Positions 1 through 12,781 are shown, counted from the first letter of the stretch. The stretch is DNA of 64,000 nt from Tyto alba (GCF_018691265.1 NW_024881316.1:29729819-29793818); one strand, 5' to 3'. A program made the numbers and translations. The notes: generated from the letters alone by a model not told the origin.

Positions 1-200
1 GGCCCAGAGCTTCAGTTCCTCCTGTTTGTTCCCCAGGATTCATGCATTGGTATACATACACTTGAGGTGGTTGGGTTTCTGGTCCATATCTTGGGAGGCA
101 GCTAAGGAACATTTGTTGCTGCTCTGCTTGGCCTTGTTTATTCTCCAGTTGGTTGCAATGGCGTGACGCTTGCCTCTTTGGACCCTGTCATCCTGAGTCC
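1..200 (-). mobile_element. CR1 LINE fragment, start of ORF2 endonuclease region
   Basis: Read on the minus strand, bases near 90 down to 1 translate to a string containing LKCMYTNA, a stop, then ILGNKQEELKL. From family knowledge this is the conserved opening of the CR1 ORF2 apurinic-type endonuclease domain (consensus style LKC-YTNA-S-GNKQEEL). The in-frame stop between A and I shows the copy is dead. The rest of the endonuclease and reverse transcriptase would lie to the left of base 1, outside the window. The right edge, about 190-210, is where similarity fades and is approximate. Domain identity is seen directly; the CR1 subfamily is not determined. Confidence 0.75.
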
Positions 201-1762
201 TTCAGTTTAAATATGGCATTATCTATTTCCAGATCATTGATAGCTCAGAAGGAATCATCTTTAATATTTATGTATTCTTACATATGAAACATAAGATGGT
301 AGCTATTAGATGGTGTCTGCTACAAACTGCCAAATCACACTAGAGAACAGATGTCGGTATAGAGGGAAAAGAACTGTTTATATTTTGGGTCTTCAACCTA
401 AATGCTATAATCTTCAATTCACATGTTGCAGATACTCAAACAGCCTTACAATATCTAAGTATCATTGTAGTCAGCTTTTGAGTGCTGAAAAAGTTACAGG
501 CAGCAGGCAAAGAGTTTGCATCAAAACCTCTCTTTCAGACAAGGAAAATTTGATCGCAGCATTAAAATTAGTGATAACTTAGGAACAACAAAGGATGATC
601 TCTTTATGTTTGCTCTGATAGTAGGAAAGAAAACAGTGAATGTTTTGAGTATGTTAAATATGACACTTTATAATAGTTGAAATGAATCATGGGTAAAGGT
701 TTTAAATTGAAAACTGTAAATTATCACTGTCAAATCTTTTAAGAGCATTTTGGCAGCTGTTATAAAAAATCTGAAAATGAGAGAGGATACAGTAGACAAA
801 GAACCCAATCTATACATTTGAAAATTGAGTAAAAAAATTAATTTTAAAATAACTTCAAAACATTAAGTATATTTAAAACAGGAGAAATTTGATTCTCAAG
901 ACAAGTTTCTCAGATATTTTTTCCTTCAATCACTCTCATGAAACTTCCTCCAAATAACAATCCTAACTTGCAGTCATTCAGAATAGAGCTTATTCTGAAT
1001 CATTTAGCAGATTTTGAACATAAACATACTAGTAATACTCAAATGATTGTTCTTCTGATAAGTGGCAGGAGAAGGAGAAAAACCTCCAGCCAAAGACAAA
1101 CTTGTCAGCACAGTAGGTTTTAAGACAGTTCCTCAGTATAATGCCTTTCCATCCTAGACCTCTCCCAGTCTCACTCAGAATGGTGATCCTTTGGTGAAGG
1201 GCTGTGTTGCCTAAACCATCCTCCATATAGAAGATTTTTAGAACCCTTATTAATATCTTGTCCAGAAGACATTCATCTTCAGGTAATTACTAGAGGCTGA
1301 TAAAATGATGTACTTTGTCTCTTATGACAATCAAAGGGGAGAATTGTAGCCACAAAAGGTCCTTTATTTTCCAGACTACAAAAGCACTTTGAAGTATTTT
1401 CTCTTTTCCTCTAGGATTTTTATGGCTTTGTATTTAAATAGTATTCTTTGCCCTTACAAAAATTATGTCTTTGGTTTATAGATGGGGACAAATGAGTAGG
1501 CTTTTTTCTAAATAATCATCTTTCATATTGTTTGGGTAATATGATTTATCTACTAAAATCAAGCATCTAGTGTTATGTTAGAAATCTAAATGTTTGCCAG
1601 CAATTTATCTCAATAGTAGCCCCACTACCCTATCCTGCCCACATAAAAGAATCTAAACAGTTGCAATAAACCAGCAATATCTTAGGAATCAGCTGTGGGG
1701 GAGAGCACCCATTAAAACAATTTATCATAGTTACACTACATCATTAGAAATCAGGATAAGAT

Positions 1763-1765
<3 letters not shown>
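201..1765. other. AT-rich stretch, no feature recognised
   Basis: Both strands have only short chance reading frames (up to 90 codons at 310-582) without recognisable domains. There is no LTR terminus, CR1 tail or long tandem repeat. I see nothing supportable here. Confidence 0.6.

Positions 1766-1799
<34 letters not shown>
1766..1799. repeat. Poly(T) tract, 34 bases
   Basis: An uninterrupted run of T, reading as A34 on the minus strand. On that strand it directly follows the sequence at 1800 and above, so it could be the tail of a retro-inserted sequence. It could equally be a homopolymer microsatellite. I could not identify a matching target duplication. Confidence 0.9.
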
Positions 1800-1802
<3 letters not shown>

Positions 1803-1959
1803 TAAAACTATTATCCATTCCAATGAGGGATCAGTTCAAGGTACTCCCAGGTACTCCATACTATGTACAAGGTCAAGCTAGGTGACCCTATGGGCATCTT
1901 TTAGCTTCAAAAAACATTAACGCCAAGTATCCTCCAAAAATCATGAGATTTTGAGTTGC

Positions 1960-2165
1960 AGCATCGGTCTGTAAAGAATTCTCTGTTCCCCTTGGTACTT
2001 TGTTCCAGTGGTTCATTACCACTAAAATGAAATCTTAGTTTTTTATTTGAATTTGTCTATCTTCTAGATGCCTATTACAGCTTTTATCAATAAATTATTG
2101 CCCTTATTGTATTTGATATTTCTGCTTTGTAAAATAACTTATATTCTTTAATCAAGTCATTTTTT
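1960..2165 (-). mobile_element. Very old CR1-like LINE remnant
   Basis: The plus strand reads like the reverse complement of the 3' part of ancient amniote CR1 elements. It shows a tgttccagtggttcattac-type segment near 2000-2020, then gaatttgtct, and later aatcaagtca near 2151. These blocks occur in the same order in old reptile and bird CR1 copies, as I recall the family. There is no open frame and divergence is high. A library search is needed; chance or another old LINE is possible. Confidence 0.4.
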
Positions 2166-2345
2166 CATCCTGATAGTCTGAATGAATTGAAGCTTTTTGA
2201 TCTCCCTTTTGAGTTCTCTCTCCTTTGACTGTTTTGTGAGGTTTTTTGTGAGCCTTTTTAAATTACAAACTTCAGGAATGGTTACAGTGATCCAATACCA
2301 GGACTTATCAGCCCTTACACCATTTGTTTCAAGACTTAATGGCAA

Positions 2346-4327
2346 AGGTCCATAAATATCTTGTTCATGATCCCCAGCCTTTTCTATTTCTGTTATAGTT
2401 TCTTTTAATTATTTATGCTCTTGTGAAGAAAAAACAAGTCATGAGGTGGCATATAGTGGTCATTGTCAGAGAAAAAAATCTGATAAGGTAATAAAAACAT
2501 CAAATATACTAGCAAAGAAAAGTTAATGTTCTAGTTCACAGCCTAAATATGTAGTTTTGGTATGGAACATCCAGGAATTCCTTCTAGAACTGCACTTGAT
2601 AATTAGGAGCCATGAGAAATACTTTTTACCCTCCCTGAGACTTACAGGCAGGAGATGAGACATTACTCCCTTAACAGTAACATGCCTCATTATAATGTTA
2701 CTCCAGGCTGTGCTATAATCTTCTTTTTAAAAAAAGGAGGAAATGCTCAGTCAAACTCTTTTTTCTTATCATATGTAGTTCTTCTACTCTTCCACAACTG
2801 AGAACATATGACAAATTTGTCTGGGTGAACAAGGGGAAAAAAGTAAATAAAACTAATCTAGTGCTTTTATTGTAAATCTCCTTTGATGTTACCTGCACAG
2901 TGCTGTACCATCAATCCTGATTAAAGCTGTGTCAAAGAATTTCATCTATACACTGAGGACATTTGTTGAGTTTCTTTTTACATAGAAGTTTATTTACAAC
3001 TTTAATAAAATAAACAAGTGAAAGAATCTGGGAACATTGGACTTGCCATTCTGGATCAGTGTACTCACCTATCAAATCCAGCAACCTATCCTACAGAATA
3101 TGTAATGAAAATAGTGGTTACCTTGTAGAAGTTACCATTACATGTGTTCTAAATAGAGTGAACAATAACACCTAGTATACTAGAAGCCTTACTGCAATTT
3201 ATTCTTTTGAAAGTGACTTTTAAAGACACTTAGATGTGTGTGCCTTGAGCATCAAACAATTTAAAAAATAATGATTAACAAATATTTGTACTTTATTCAT
3301 TTTTATAGCTTCACAGATAATAAAGATAGAAAGGGCAGTTGTGATTTATCTAGACTGATTTCTTCCATAAAATATGTTATAGTTAATTTCTTGGCTTATT
3401 TCCCATTTCAAGTATGACATATCCTTGAGTAAAATTTCCAAACAAAGGTTAAAAACGGTCACTGAAGGTGATCCCACTAACATTCATGGTATTTTTTCAG
3501 TGGGTAATTATCCTAATTGCTATGAAAAGCAGTTCTTATTCTTCATCTTAATTTTTCTGATTTCTTTTTTCAGTGATTGCCTCATGACTTTCCTTTTTCC
3601 CTTTCTTATCAACACATATTATTTATACAACAATCTGAAAAATTTAATTAACAAAGCTTCTAGAATATTTTACTGTAGACCCTGTTTTTCTATATTTTCA
3701 GTAGGTGCACAATTTTTCTCCGAAATCTTTTCAGGTAGTCAAAAGATTTCTGTATTCATGAATACCCAGAAAAGATGTAATGTTCCAGACTCAACATTCA
3801 CACTATTGTTTGCACTTTTTTTTTACATATATGTGCTCATAAATGTTTTCAAGTTTGTGAAACTTCCTCTTTTGCATCATAATTAAATATATGCGCTTCA
3901 TATGTTGCATAAATAGCTAAATAGGTGTGTGTGTACACATATGTTCATGTTTATTTGTGAGTACATACCCTATGGTACTCTACTGGTTTATAACAAGGCT
4001 CATAGAATTTTACTTAAACTAGGTTTTGCTTCTATAATCAAAATGATCTTCAGTACAAACCTTCCAGTCAGGAGGTTAGCATGAAGTTCCTTGTCATAAT
4101 TCAGGTTTCCTTCACCCTTAGTCATTATATATAGATACATAATAAGGCTGTATTTACATTATTTAATACACTTTGAAAATTTCAAGTAACAAATTTTATA
4201 ACTGCATGATCTAAACCAGCCGCACAATTAACTTTGTGGTGGGAAGAAGAAGCAGTAGGATCAAGCTGGTAGCTCTAGAAAAATAAAGATCTCTGCTGAA
4301 GGATTTCTGTAGCATAATCATCAGCAT
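2346..4327. other. AT-rich stretch, no gene recognised
   Basis: The longest frame is 3425-3886 (+), 153 codons, rich in F, L, I and Y from T-rich DNA. It has no domain I recognise and no splice or promoter context. I treat it as a chance frame. Nothing else is supportable. Confidence 0.5.
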
Positions 4328-4390
4328 AAAAAAAAAAAAAAAAAAAAACAAAAAAAAAAAAAACCAAAAACAAACAAACAAATAAAAACA
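4328..4390. repeat. A-rich simple repeat
   Basis: There are 21 A, one C and 14 A, followed by CAAA-type repeats to about 4390. This is a simple-sequence tract that generates a spurious Phe-rich frame on the minus strand. Confidence 0.85.
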
Positions 4391-4697
4391 AAGAAAACCC
4401 ACATGTGGATTCATATCTTCAATATTTGTAAAACTGTTAATATGTATTTTTCCCATTTAATCAGTGACTTCAATGATAGCAGCACCACTATTCTTCTTGA
4501 TGTTTCATCTTTCTGACACAAGAGAACAATAAAGCTGTCCTCAAAGGGCTGATAACAATTTTTCTGGTGAGAAAGCATCATATCATCTACTTTTGTCTTT
4601 TTACATTGAGTTTGGCAATAGGTGAAATTTATAACAAACTTTGGCTCCTTTAATTAATTTTCAGTGTCAACACTCAAAGTTAAAATTCTTATGATTT

Positions 4698-4786
4698 CAA
4701 TGCCCAGTCTAGGAAAGTCTATTTAGTTATTGATATTCAATGATTTAGTTATTGATATTCAATGCCCAGTCTATTTAGTTATTGAT
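4698..4786. repeat. Short tandem duplication, 22-bp unit
   Basis: The 22-base unit beginning atttagttattg occurs perfectly at 4721-4742 and 4743-4764. Its first 14 bases occur again at 4773-4786. A 13-base word, caatgcccagtct, flanks the block at 4698-4710 and 4760-4772. This is a local duplication seen directly in the sequence. Confidence 0.9.
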
Positions 4787-5062
4787 TACCCTCAGAGTTA
4801 TACCTATAGAAAATTTTCCACTCATGTGAGATATAAATTAATTGGGACTATGTTTTTCAACAGCACTGTGAAATCTGGACTGTGAGGATTGATAAAATAT
4901 GATGCCATGGAAGAGAAAGACCTCCCGAACTTCTAATCAACATTTCCTCTGTTCTTCATTCAAAATGTCTCTACTTCTTTACACTTTCCAAACTGAAGAA
5001 TAGGATACACGGCAATTCTTCTTGTTCATATAACATGTTAATGGTTGATGGAGCTTGGTTTT

Positions 5063-5063
<1 letters not shown>

Positions 5064-5099
<36 letters not shown>

Positions 5100-5151
5100 T
5101 TTGTTTGTTTTTTTTTGTTTTGTTTTGTTTTTGTTTTGTTTTGTTTTGTTT
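5064..5151. repeat. Poly(T) plus TTTG/TTTTG simple repeat
   Basis: A 35-base T run (5064-5098) is followed by imperfect TTTG and TTTTG units to 5151. The Phe-rich frame across it is an artefact. Confidence 0.9.
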
Positions 5152-8100
5152 AAATATCCTGCTATTAGTAGCTATTTCTTTTGTAATTTAGGGAGCCTTA
5201 GCAGTAATAAAGACAATCATTCCCTATTAATATCCTCTGTTTACCTTCATACTCACCGTTATTCTCAAATGAAAAGAAAACTATAGAAAATAAATTCTTA
5301 AGGTCATTTTCACTTCAAGTCATTTTCATGTAGGTCAGGTACTAAAAGGCCATTTATAGGACTAGAGTGTTTATGAGTTAGGTGTTGTCATTATATGTCT
5401 CAAAGGAGGCATAATACACTATCCCATAAAACTGGAAATACGCAAGTATAAAGCACAAGTTTGTTTTGTAACTAATTTAAACACATATGATAGCAGTGAA
5501 TTTAATAATCTCCATTCCACACACAATTTGATAGTATTCAATCAATAATTCAGTGAAGTTTCAATCTCTGCTCCCAATATATATATGTAAACAGTTTTGA
5601 TAAAATAGTTTATTTACAATTGGCAGCTGTCTGTTTAAGCTGAAAATTAAAATAATACAGGTATTAAATTCAGTGTTTTCATCTGGAGCTTTGTGTGTCA
5701 TAAGAGGCTTCACTGAATCCTTTATAGATGGAACAAGTAAGTCATTTGGGTTTGGTTCTGGTTTTGTTTTTTTTTTTTCTGTTTTCAGTAAATCTACCAG
5801 GATTAATGTAATCGAACATGGATAAAGGAAAAAAATAAATAAAAGCTAATTTCCAATCTTTGTATGAATCTGCAAATCTTTTGAAATGTTGAAATAATCA
5901 AATTCTTAGAGAACGTGGCAGGTGACTGGGTTTATATTTTATGTCATTCAGAAATCACTAAATATAAAAAGAATGAGAAAATATGTTGGTTGTTCTTCTA
6001 TTTTTCTAATTATATTTTAGAAGAAAATCCTAAAGCTGTATATCCAGTTTTACTACAGAAAATAGGAGAAATAACAACTTTGTAGATAAAGTACATTTCA
6101 GCTACCACTATTTCCTTAACTTGAACACATAATTTAGAATAATTTTATTTGTTTTAATGTATATAATTAATTTATTTCTGTCAAGGGTTTTCAATTAAAA
6201 AGCAACATTTATGAATCACTCAAATTCTCAAGCTATTTATTGTAGAACAATAGTGGAGAGATTTGCTTGATTAGCACAGGAAAAAATGTTGTAACCAAAT
6301 ATTTATTAGTACAGTTGACTCTGCAAGACTTCATTATCTTCATCAAGCATTTCTCAACGTTTTTAGTCTGTCCAGGCTGTTAATGACCACTGAGCTGGCA
6401 CAGCAGTTTAATTTAGTGAAAAGAACATGAGCAGAAACTTTCCTCTGAGGGAGGTAAGGCTTTGATGGTATGCTCAAAATAATGCATGCCAGCATCCTCA
6501 TGGGGGTTATTCTTTCCATATTTCCTTTCCAGAAGATGAGGCAACTCAACTTTTTTTTGCCTTATCTGCAAGAGTTTCAGACTAAATAGTACCTAGTCAG
6601 AGCACATGGTGTCTTGAGATATTGTGTATCTAGAGTTTCTGCCATAGTGTCGTGACTGAAAGGTGAGCGGGCAAGCTGAACATTCCCCACCTCCACTTCA
6701 AGTCCAAAGCTGGATAATTAATAAAAAAGACAAAAAAGCACAGAATAATTACTTTGTCTAAGTTCAGATATACAGAACATTTGTGATGGTGCAACAGGAA
6801 CAAACTATTTTCAAACTTTAACACTTCTTATTGCTCAATCATGTAAACACTCTATCACTGCAGAACCTCTGACTTCTTATTCCTACTGCTGATTCCTTTA
6901 GTTTGTCAGGGAAATGGTGAATAAAAGACATTTGATTCAGGGACAACAGCTTTTTTAAAAAAATTTATTTTTCTGGAAGGAGACAGTTTCATATTGTTTT
7001 GTGACATATCTATATAGTTATATAATATGCCTAGTATGCTGGAATACCTTACTCAGTTGGTTAGGCATTACATTTATATTGTTTCAGCATTGACAGTACA
7101 TAGCAGTAACTAAATACACAGTTTTCAGAGCCTAATGTGGGAAGTGTCTTAAAAAGTTTTGTGTTAACTTCATAAACATCATCTTCATGATGAGATTCAT
7201 TTCATGTAGCATTCAGTTATTGATTACATCTCAATCAGTAGTCTAGATGTCTTCTGTTGTCAGCAGGAAGATGTCATTTCCAGAGGCTTACATCTCATTC
7301 TCTGTGTGTTACGAATGTTGGTATTGTTTCCAGCAGCTGTTTCCACTGATATTAAAGGACCTTATCCTGTACCTATTTCTATTATACAAATAATAGAACC
7401 CATAGTTAATTTTGTCTTTCAAGAGTTTGTTTATTTCTTGCTTTAATGAAACCTGTGATACAGTTAAAGCTATCTAAAATAAAGTGTTTTCCAGTTAGAT
7501 TCTACAAATTCTCCTGCCATGCACAGAGCAAAACATATAGTCATCAACCCTTTCCTGTTTGTTGCCAGTTATCTAAGATGACCATTTTATCCACTCTTTA
7601 TTCAGGTTTTTATTCAGGTTTTGGCTGTAGAAGTTAATCTAGAAAAGCAACAATTTTAATTGGCTCATTACAGGTCCTTCTAACAGTAGTACATCCCACA
7701 TATCAGTTTTCTTCACTGCTCTTGTCTCAGAGTCTTCCTCTCACAGCTTCTTCTGTCTGTTACTCTTAACCAGACCCAGCTTATCTTGCATATCTACAAG
7801 GACTTTCCCAACTTTTTTCTGCCTTTTACTTCTCTTTCCTTCAAGATAAATCCTCAAATCATTCTTTCCCAAGCCCATTACATCCTCATCGTTTTCTCAG
7901 GCTTCCACAGAGGAAAATCCCTACAGGGCTTGCTTTCCTATCAACTTTTTGTCCCTGGGAAGAAGCAAATCTAATCCAGACCTATTTTCCTACTAGCAGT
8001 CTGTTTATCCTGGGTTCCTAGATGCAGTTTCCAAAACACCTTGAGTCAAATCTGTGACAAACTATCCAACATAGAGCAGTCTTCCACTGAAGAAGACTAC

Positions 8101-10450
8101 TAATTTCTAGAAATCTTAAAATGCAGATTGCTTGGTTGGAATGCTATCCATTTGTTGTTTGTAGTAATTCTGGTATTACCGAAGAAGAAGGAAAGCTACC
8201 GTTCTCTTTCAGTGAAAATGTGGTACATTTGTTTCAGCAAAACCTGCAGAAGAAAAAAGCATAAAGAGAAAACATTGACTTGAGAAATTGCAAGGACCGT
8301 AATATTTAGAGCTGCAGTAAATCAAGTAACTTGGATTTGTAGGTGAGGTTTGACATGAAACTATTGATCTGAAAGCGTTGAACTATCTTCTATTTCCAGT
8401 CACTCTTATTTTATTATTACATTACTTTTTCCATGCCTCTGTTCATATTCCTGATCTTCCTGTTCTTTGATTTTTCTAATTTTACTGTCCTCCCACTTCA
8501 GTATTACCTGGCTGCTTGTCTAAAGAGAATCATTAGCTCAGCTAAAAGCTGCCAAACTGTGCAGTAAATTATTGGTTATATTTTGTAGTCTGAGTTGGAC
8601 AGGAGGTTGTCACCAGAAAAATGCAAGAGTAAGCTTCTAAATTTGTGTTAATGGGCATAGAGACACAGCCTGCAATGAAGTTGTGCTGTGTGTCTGTGCA
8701 TGAGAATCTGACCCTGTGAATCCACAGATGATATTTTCTCAACATATCATTTACTCTTCTATAACAACAAGTAGAGATATTAAATTAAATCACATCTAAC
8801 ATAACCCTTCCCACACACCAAATACTACCTCTCAGTCTGGCACAGAGTAGATTTTTCAATATTCCTTCATCAAAACATGCAGTAACAGTGTCTCTATCCT
8901 TCTGAATGAATTTAAGTTAAATTTTGTGAGATACAGCATGATAAGCCGTATGAAAGTCTGCATAAATACAACAAATGAGATATCCTCCACATCTGACATA
9001 TTTTTCTCATGTATACATAGACTCATACCTGATTTTTTTTCTTTTTTGTAACTGAGGGCAGTCTGGGTTATTTAATTTGCTGCAGTAAATTTTTTATGAT
9101 GGTCAATAGCCAGATACTATGGTTAGGTGCAAGACCTAGGGAATTATTGTGCTTGAGTTTTCATTACATTGTTTACAATTAATTTTTTCAGGTATACATG
9201 GTAAGTATGCAGTCAATTGTAAAGTGACTTATCTTTGCAAAAATTTCTAGTGAAATACCAGACAAGAGAGATATGAAAAATAATCTTCCTATGTCCTGTA
9301 GCCAATCCAAAACTGCAGAAATGTGGAAAGCAGACAGACAGAGAAGGAAAAGGGTAAAGATTAATGAGATATCACAGTGTAACTTTAAGGAGGTCCCTTG
9401 TACCATACAATTTTAATTTCATATTTCAATCCAATGGATGCCTATTTTGAGTTAGTGTAAATCCAATAACATGCTCGTTCAAATTAGTGTAAATAACACT
9501 GAAAGCACTTTTCTTTGTCAAAATTATGGTCTTGTATTAACCTATGGTTCTATTTAGTACTTTTAAATTATCAGTCTTTCATGCTAGATTGAATATGTCC
9601 ATTGATGTTTTTTATTTTTATACATCTGAATTTTATTAGATGATGATATATCTGTGCTTGTTTTAGCTTTTTGTGGGTAGTAAACACCTGTGTGGCAGGT
9701 GCCTAAGGACAAGCTGAATGTTGTCTTTCAAGTACGTGTTTTAACTTTACATATGGCAGAAAAAAAATATCAATAATTAAAGACAAAAAATTATATAGCA
9801 AAATATTAATTGAGGTACTGGAAATTATTTCTAAGAAAAGAATCTCACAGAATGCATTAAAAATAAATTTTAAGCTTAATTATCTTAGTACCTCTGCAAA
9901 GATGGCTAGTTCTCTGAAGGTGATCCATACTGAATGACAGCATAGATGTTTTTAAACGTATTTTCTCATTCCATATCACAAGCAAGTTTATTGTTTCTGT
10001 ACCATGACTCTTTTCCATATGGATTATACAGTTAAAAGTGCTAAACAGGAGGAAATAGCTAGTGTACATTGTTTTAATGCTTATTTTCATAGAAAAAAAG
10101 TTAAAAACTAAACAGAAGGAAAACCATAAGCCAAGATAAAGGAAAATGTGACTGCCTGGAAGCCCATATTGATAGATTTTGAAACACAAAATGTAGTTTA
10201 ATGTTCTTTTTTTCTGTGGAAATTTCTTAGATTCTGTTGTTTCGATATAATACCTTCTCAAATGCTAAAAAAAAACCCAACACACTCCCCCCTTTTTTTC
10301 AACCAAAGAAACTTCATCTTGTTTGCTAGTTCTTTTGCCACAAACAGGAGAGTGATAACAAGGAACAGCATAAGGAAAACAAAAGGAACTATACAAGTTT
10401 TCAGGAAGATCCATCACAAACTGTATTATCTCTTTTGAACAACTTAAATA
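5152..10450. other. Long AT-rich stretch, no gene recognised
   Basis: About 5.3 kb with short T runs (for example 5769-5779) and small chance frames (up to 134 codons at 9857-10261, minus). I found no CR1 tail, LTR terminus, domain-like protein or RNA gene. Confidence 0.5.
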
Positions 10451-10780
10451 GAGAATCATAGAATCATAGAATGGTTTGGCTTGAAAGGGATCTTAAAGAT
10501 CATCTAGTCTCAACCTCCCTGCCATGGGCAGGGACACCTTCCACTAGACCAGGTTGCTTAAAGCCCCATCCAACCTGGCCTTGAACACTTCCAGGGAAGG
10601 GGCATTCACAACTGCCTGACCACCCCCACAGTAAAAAATTTCTGCCTTATATCTAATCAAAATCTATTTTCTTTCAATTTAAACCATTATCCCTCGGTCT
10701 ATCACTCCACCCCCTCATACAGAGTCCCTCCCCATCTTTCCTGTAGGTCCCCCTTAAGTACTGGAAGGCTGCAACAAGGA
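10451..10780 (-). mobile_element. CR1 LINE, 5'-truncated 3' end
   Basis: The plus strand opens with gaatcatagaatcatagaatgg, the reverse complement of the CR1 3' octamer tail. It is followed by the antisense of the standard CR1 3' segment (gttggcttgaaaggga-type, then a ccctgccatgggcaggg block at about 10520-10540). The element is 5'-truncated at about 10780. It contains only the ORF2 C-terminus and 3' UTR, with stops. It lies 180 bases from a longer CR1 in the opposite orientation and forms an inverted repeat with that copy's 3' end. Confidence 0.92.
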
Positions 10781-10959
10781 AAAATGGTCTCCAACACTAA
10801 GTCTTAATTCTTACACACATAAGCAGATATGGCCTCTTATTTTCAATATGTGAAAAAATGGTCTGACAAATACCAGTAGAATTAGGGTCTTCAAGCATTT
10901 GTCACTAGTTTAGCATATTTCAAAGCCGGAGAGCTTTTTCAGCTGTTTCTAGTTATTCC

Positions 10960-12690
10960 AAGTGGCGTCAAGGGAACAAGAAAATCTTCTATAGGTACGT
11001 TGGTGATAAGAGGAAGACTAGAGAAAATGTGAGTTCTTTCTGGAAGGAAACGGGACACCTGGTTACCCGGGACACAGAGAAGCCTGAGGTACTCAGTGAC
11101 TTTTTGCTTCAATCCTCACCAGCAAAGGCTCCAGCCACATGACCCAAGACAGAGAAGACAAAGGCAGGGATTGAGAAAATAAAGAACTGCCCACTGTAGG
11201 AGAAGATCTGGTTTGAGATCATCTAAAGAACCTGAAGGTGTACAGGTCCATGGGACCTGATGAGATGCATCTGCAGGTCTTGAGGGAACTGGCAGATGAA
11301 GTGTCTAAGCCATTGTCCATCATACCTAAGAAGCTGTGGTAGTCCAGTGAAGTTCCTGCTGACTGGAAAAGGAGAAACTTGACCCCTATTTTTAAAAAGA
11401 GAAAAAAGTAAGGTCCAGGGAATTACAGGCTCATCTGAATCACCTTTGTGCCTGGCAAGATCATGAAGCAGATACTCCTGGTAACTGTCCTAGGGCACAT
11501 AGAATATAAGGAGGTGATTTGACAGCCAACATCGCTTCAGCAAGGGCAAAGCGTGCCTGATAAATTTGGTGACCTTCCACAACAGGGTTACAGTGTTGGT
11601 GGATAAAGAAAGAGTAACTGATGTCATCTACCTGGACATGTGTAAAGCTTTTGACACTATCCAGCATGACATCCTTGTCTCTAAATTAGAGAGACATAGA
11701 TGTGACTGATGGACCACTAAGTGGATAAGGAATTCTCTGGATGGTTGCTCTCAAAGGGTTGTTTGTGGTCAATGCCTTGATGTCCAAGAGGAGACCAGTG
11801 ATGAGTGGCTTTCCTCAAGGGTTGGTACTGGGAACAGCACTACTTAACATCTTTGTTGCCAACATGGACAAGACACCAAGCTGTGTGGTGCAGCTGACAC
11901 ACTGGAGGAAAGGGTTGCCATCCAGAGGGACCTGGACAGGCTTGAGAGGTGGGCTCGTGCAAACTTCATGAAGTTCAGCAAGGTCAAGTGTAAGGTCCTG
12001 CACATCAGTTGAGACAATACTAAGCACAAATACAAATACAGGCTGAGCGATGACAGGATTGAGAGCAGCCCTGTGGAGAAGGGCTTGGCAGAAATAATGG
12101 AAGGAAAGTGTCTATGAGCCAGCAATGTGTGCTTGCAGCCCAGAAAGCCAACTGTATGCTGGGCTGCATCAAGAAAAGTGTGGCCAGAAGAACAAGGGAG
12201 GTGATTCTTCCACTCTACTCTGCTGTTATGAGACCCTACCTGCAATACTGTGTTCAGCTCTGAGGGTCCCCAACATGACAAGGACATGGACCTGCTGAAG
12301 TGGTTTCAGAGGAGGGTCACAAAGATGACCAAGGTGCTGGAGCACCTCTCTTATGAGGACAGGCTGAGAGAGTTGGGAATGTTCAGCCTGGCGAAGAGAA
12401 GGCTTCGAGGAGACCTTCCAGTAGCCTTAGTGGCCTTCTAGTACTTAAATGAGGCCTACAGGAAAGGTAGGGAGGGACTCTTTATCTGGCAGTGTAGTGA
12501 TAGGATGAGTGTTAACAGTTTTAAACTGAAAGATGGTAGATTGAGATTAGATATGAGGAATAAATTCTTTACTGTGAGGGTGGTGGGACACTGGAACAGG
12601 TTGGCCGGAGAAGCTGTGGATAGAGCCTCCCTGGGAGTGTTCAAGGCCAGGTTGGACGGGGCTTTGAGCAACCTGGTGTGGTGGAAGGTG
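10960..12690 (+). pseudogene. Broken CR1 ORF2 reverse transcriptase
   Basis: In an intact CR1 this ORF encodes the endonuclease/reverse transcriptase that copies the element by target-primed reverse transcription. Here the endonuclease is absent because of 5' truncation and the RT frame changes several times. Between the NMD-like end of the motif B block (about 11870) and the TKLCG-like block (about 11875 on), the expected F-A-D-D segment is missing. This suggests a deletion of a few tens of bases that removes the catalytic aspartates. The usual stop after the C-terminal NLV appears changed to TGG, letting one short frame run to 12720. It is not functional. Confidence 0.85.
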
Positions 12691-12781
12691 TCCCTGCCCA
12701 TAGCAGGGGGGTTGGAATGAGATGATCTTTAAGTTTCTTTCCAACCCAAACCATTCTATGATTCTATGATTCTCTGATTCT
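10960..12781 (+). mobile_element. CR1 LINE, 5'-truncated copy with reverse transcriptase remnants
   Basis: About 1.8 kb of CR1 covers the end of the endonuclease/RT linker, the RT and the 3' UTR. It ends in ccattctatgattctatgattctctgattc. Recognisable pieces in order are: an [13 protein letters not shown] segment near 11250-11275; a [14 protein letters not shown] block near 11530-11565; an AFDTIQH block near 11645-11670 (RT motif A); a GFPQG..LGTALLN block near 11805-11850 (motif B region); then a MDLL..QRR C-terminal block near 12285-12315. Frameshifts and stops separate these pieces. The left boundary is where similarity starts and is good to perhaps 50 bases. Confidence 0.92.

Noticed and set aside
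3425..3886. 153-codon frame on the plus strand
   Set aside because: Phe/Leu/Ile/Tyr-rich translation of T-rich DNA, with no domain, no promoter and no splice context.
9857..10261. 134-codon frame on the minus strand
   Set aside because: Low-complexity AT-rich coding pattern, no domain recognised.
11844..12287. 147-codon frame on the minus strand
   Set aside because: Antisense to the CR1 copy at 10960-12781; a shadow of the RT region.
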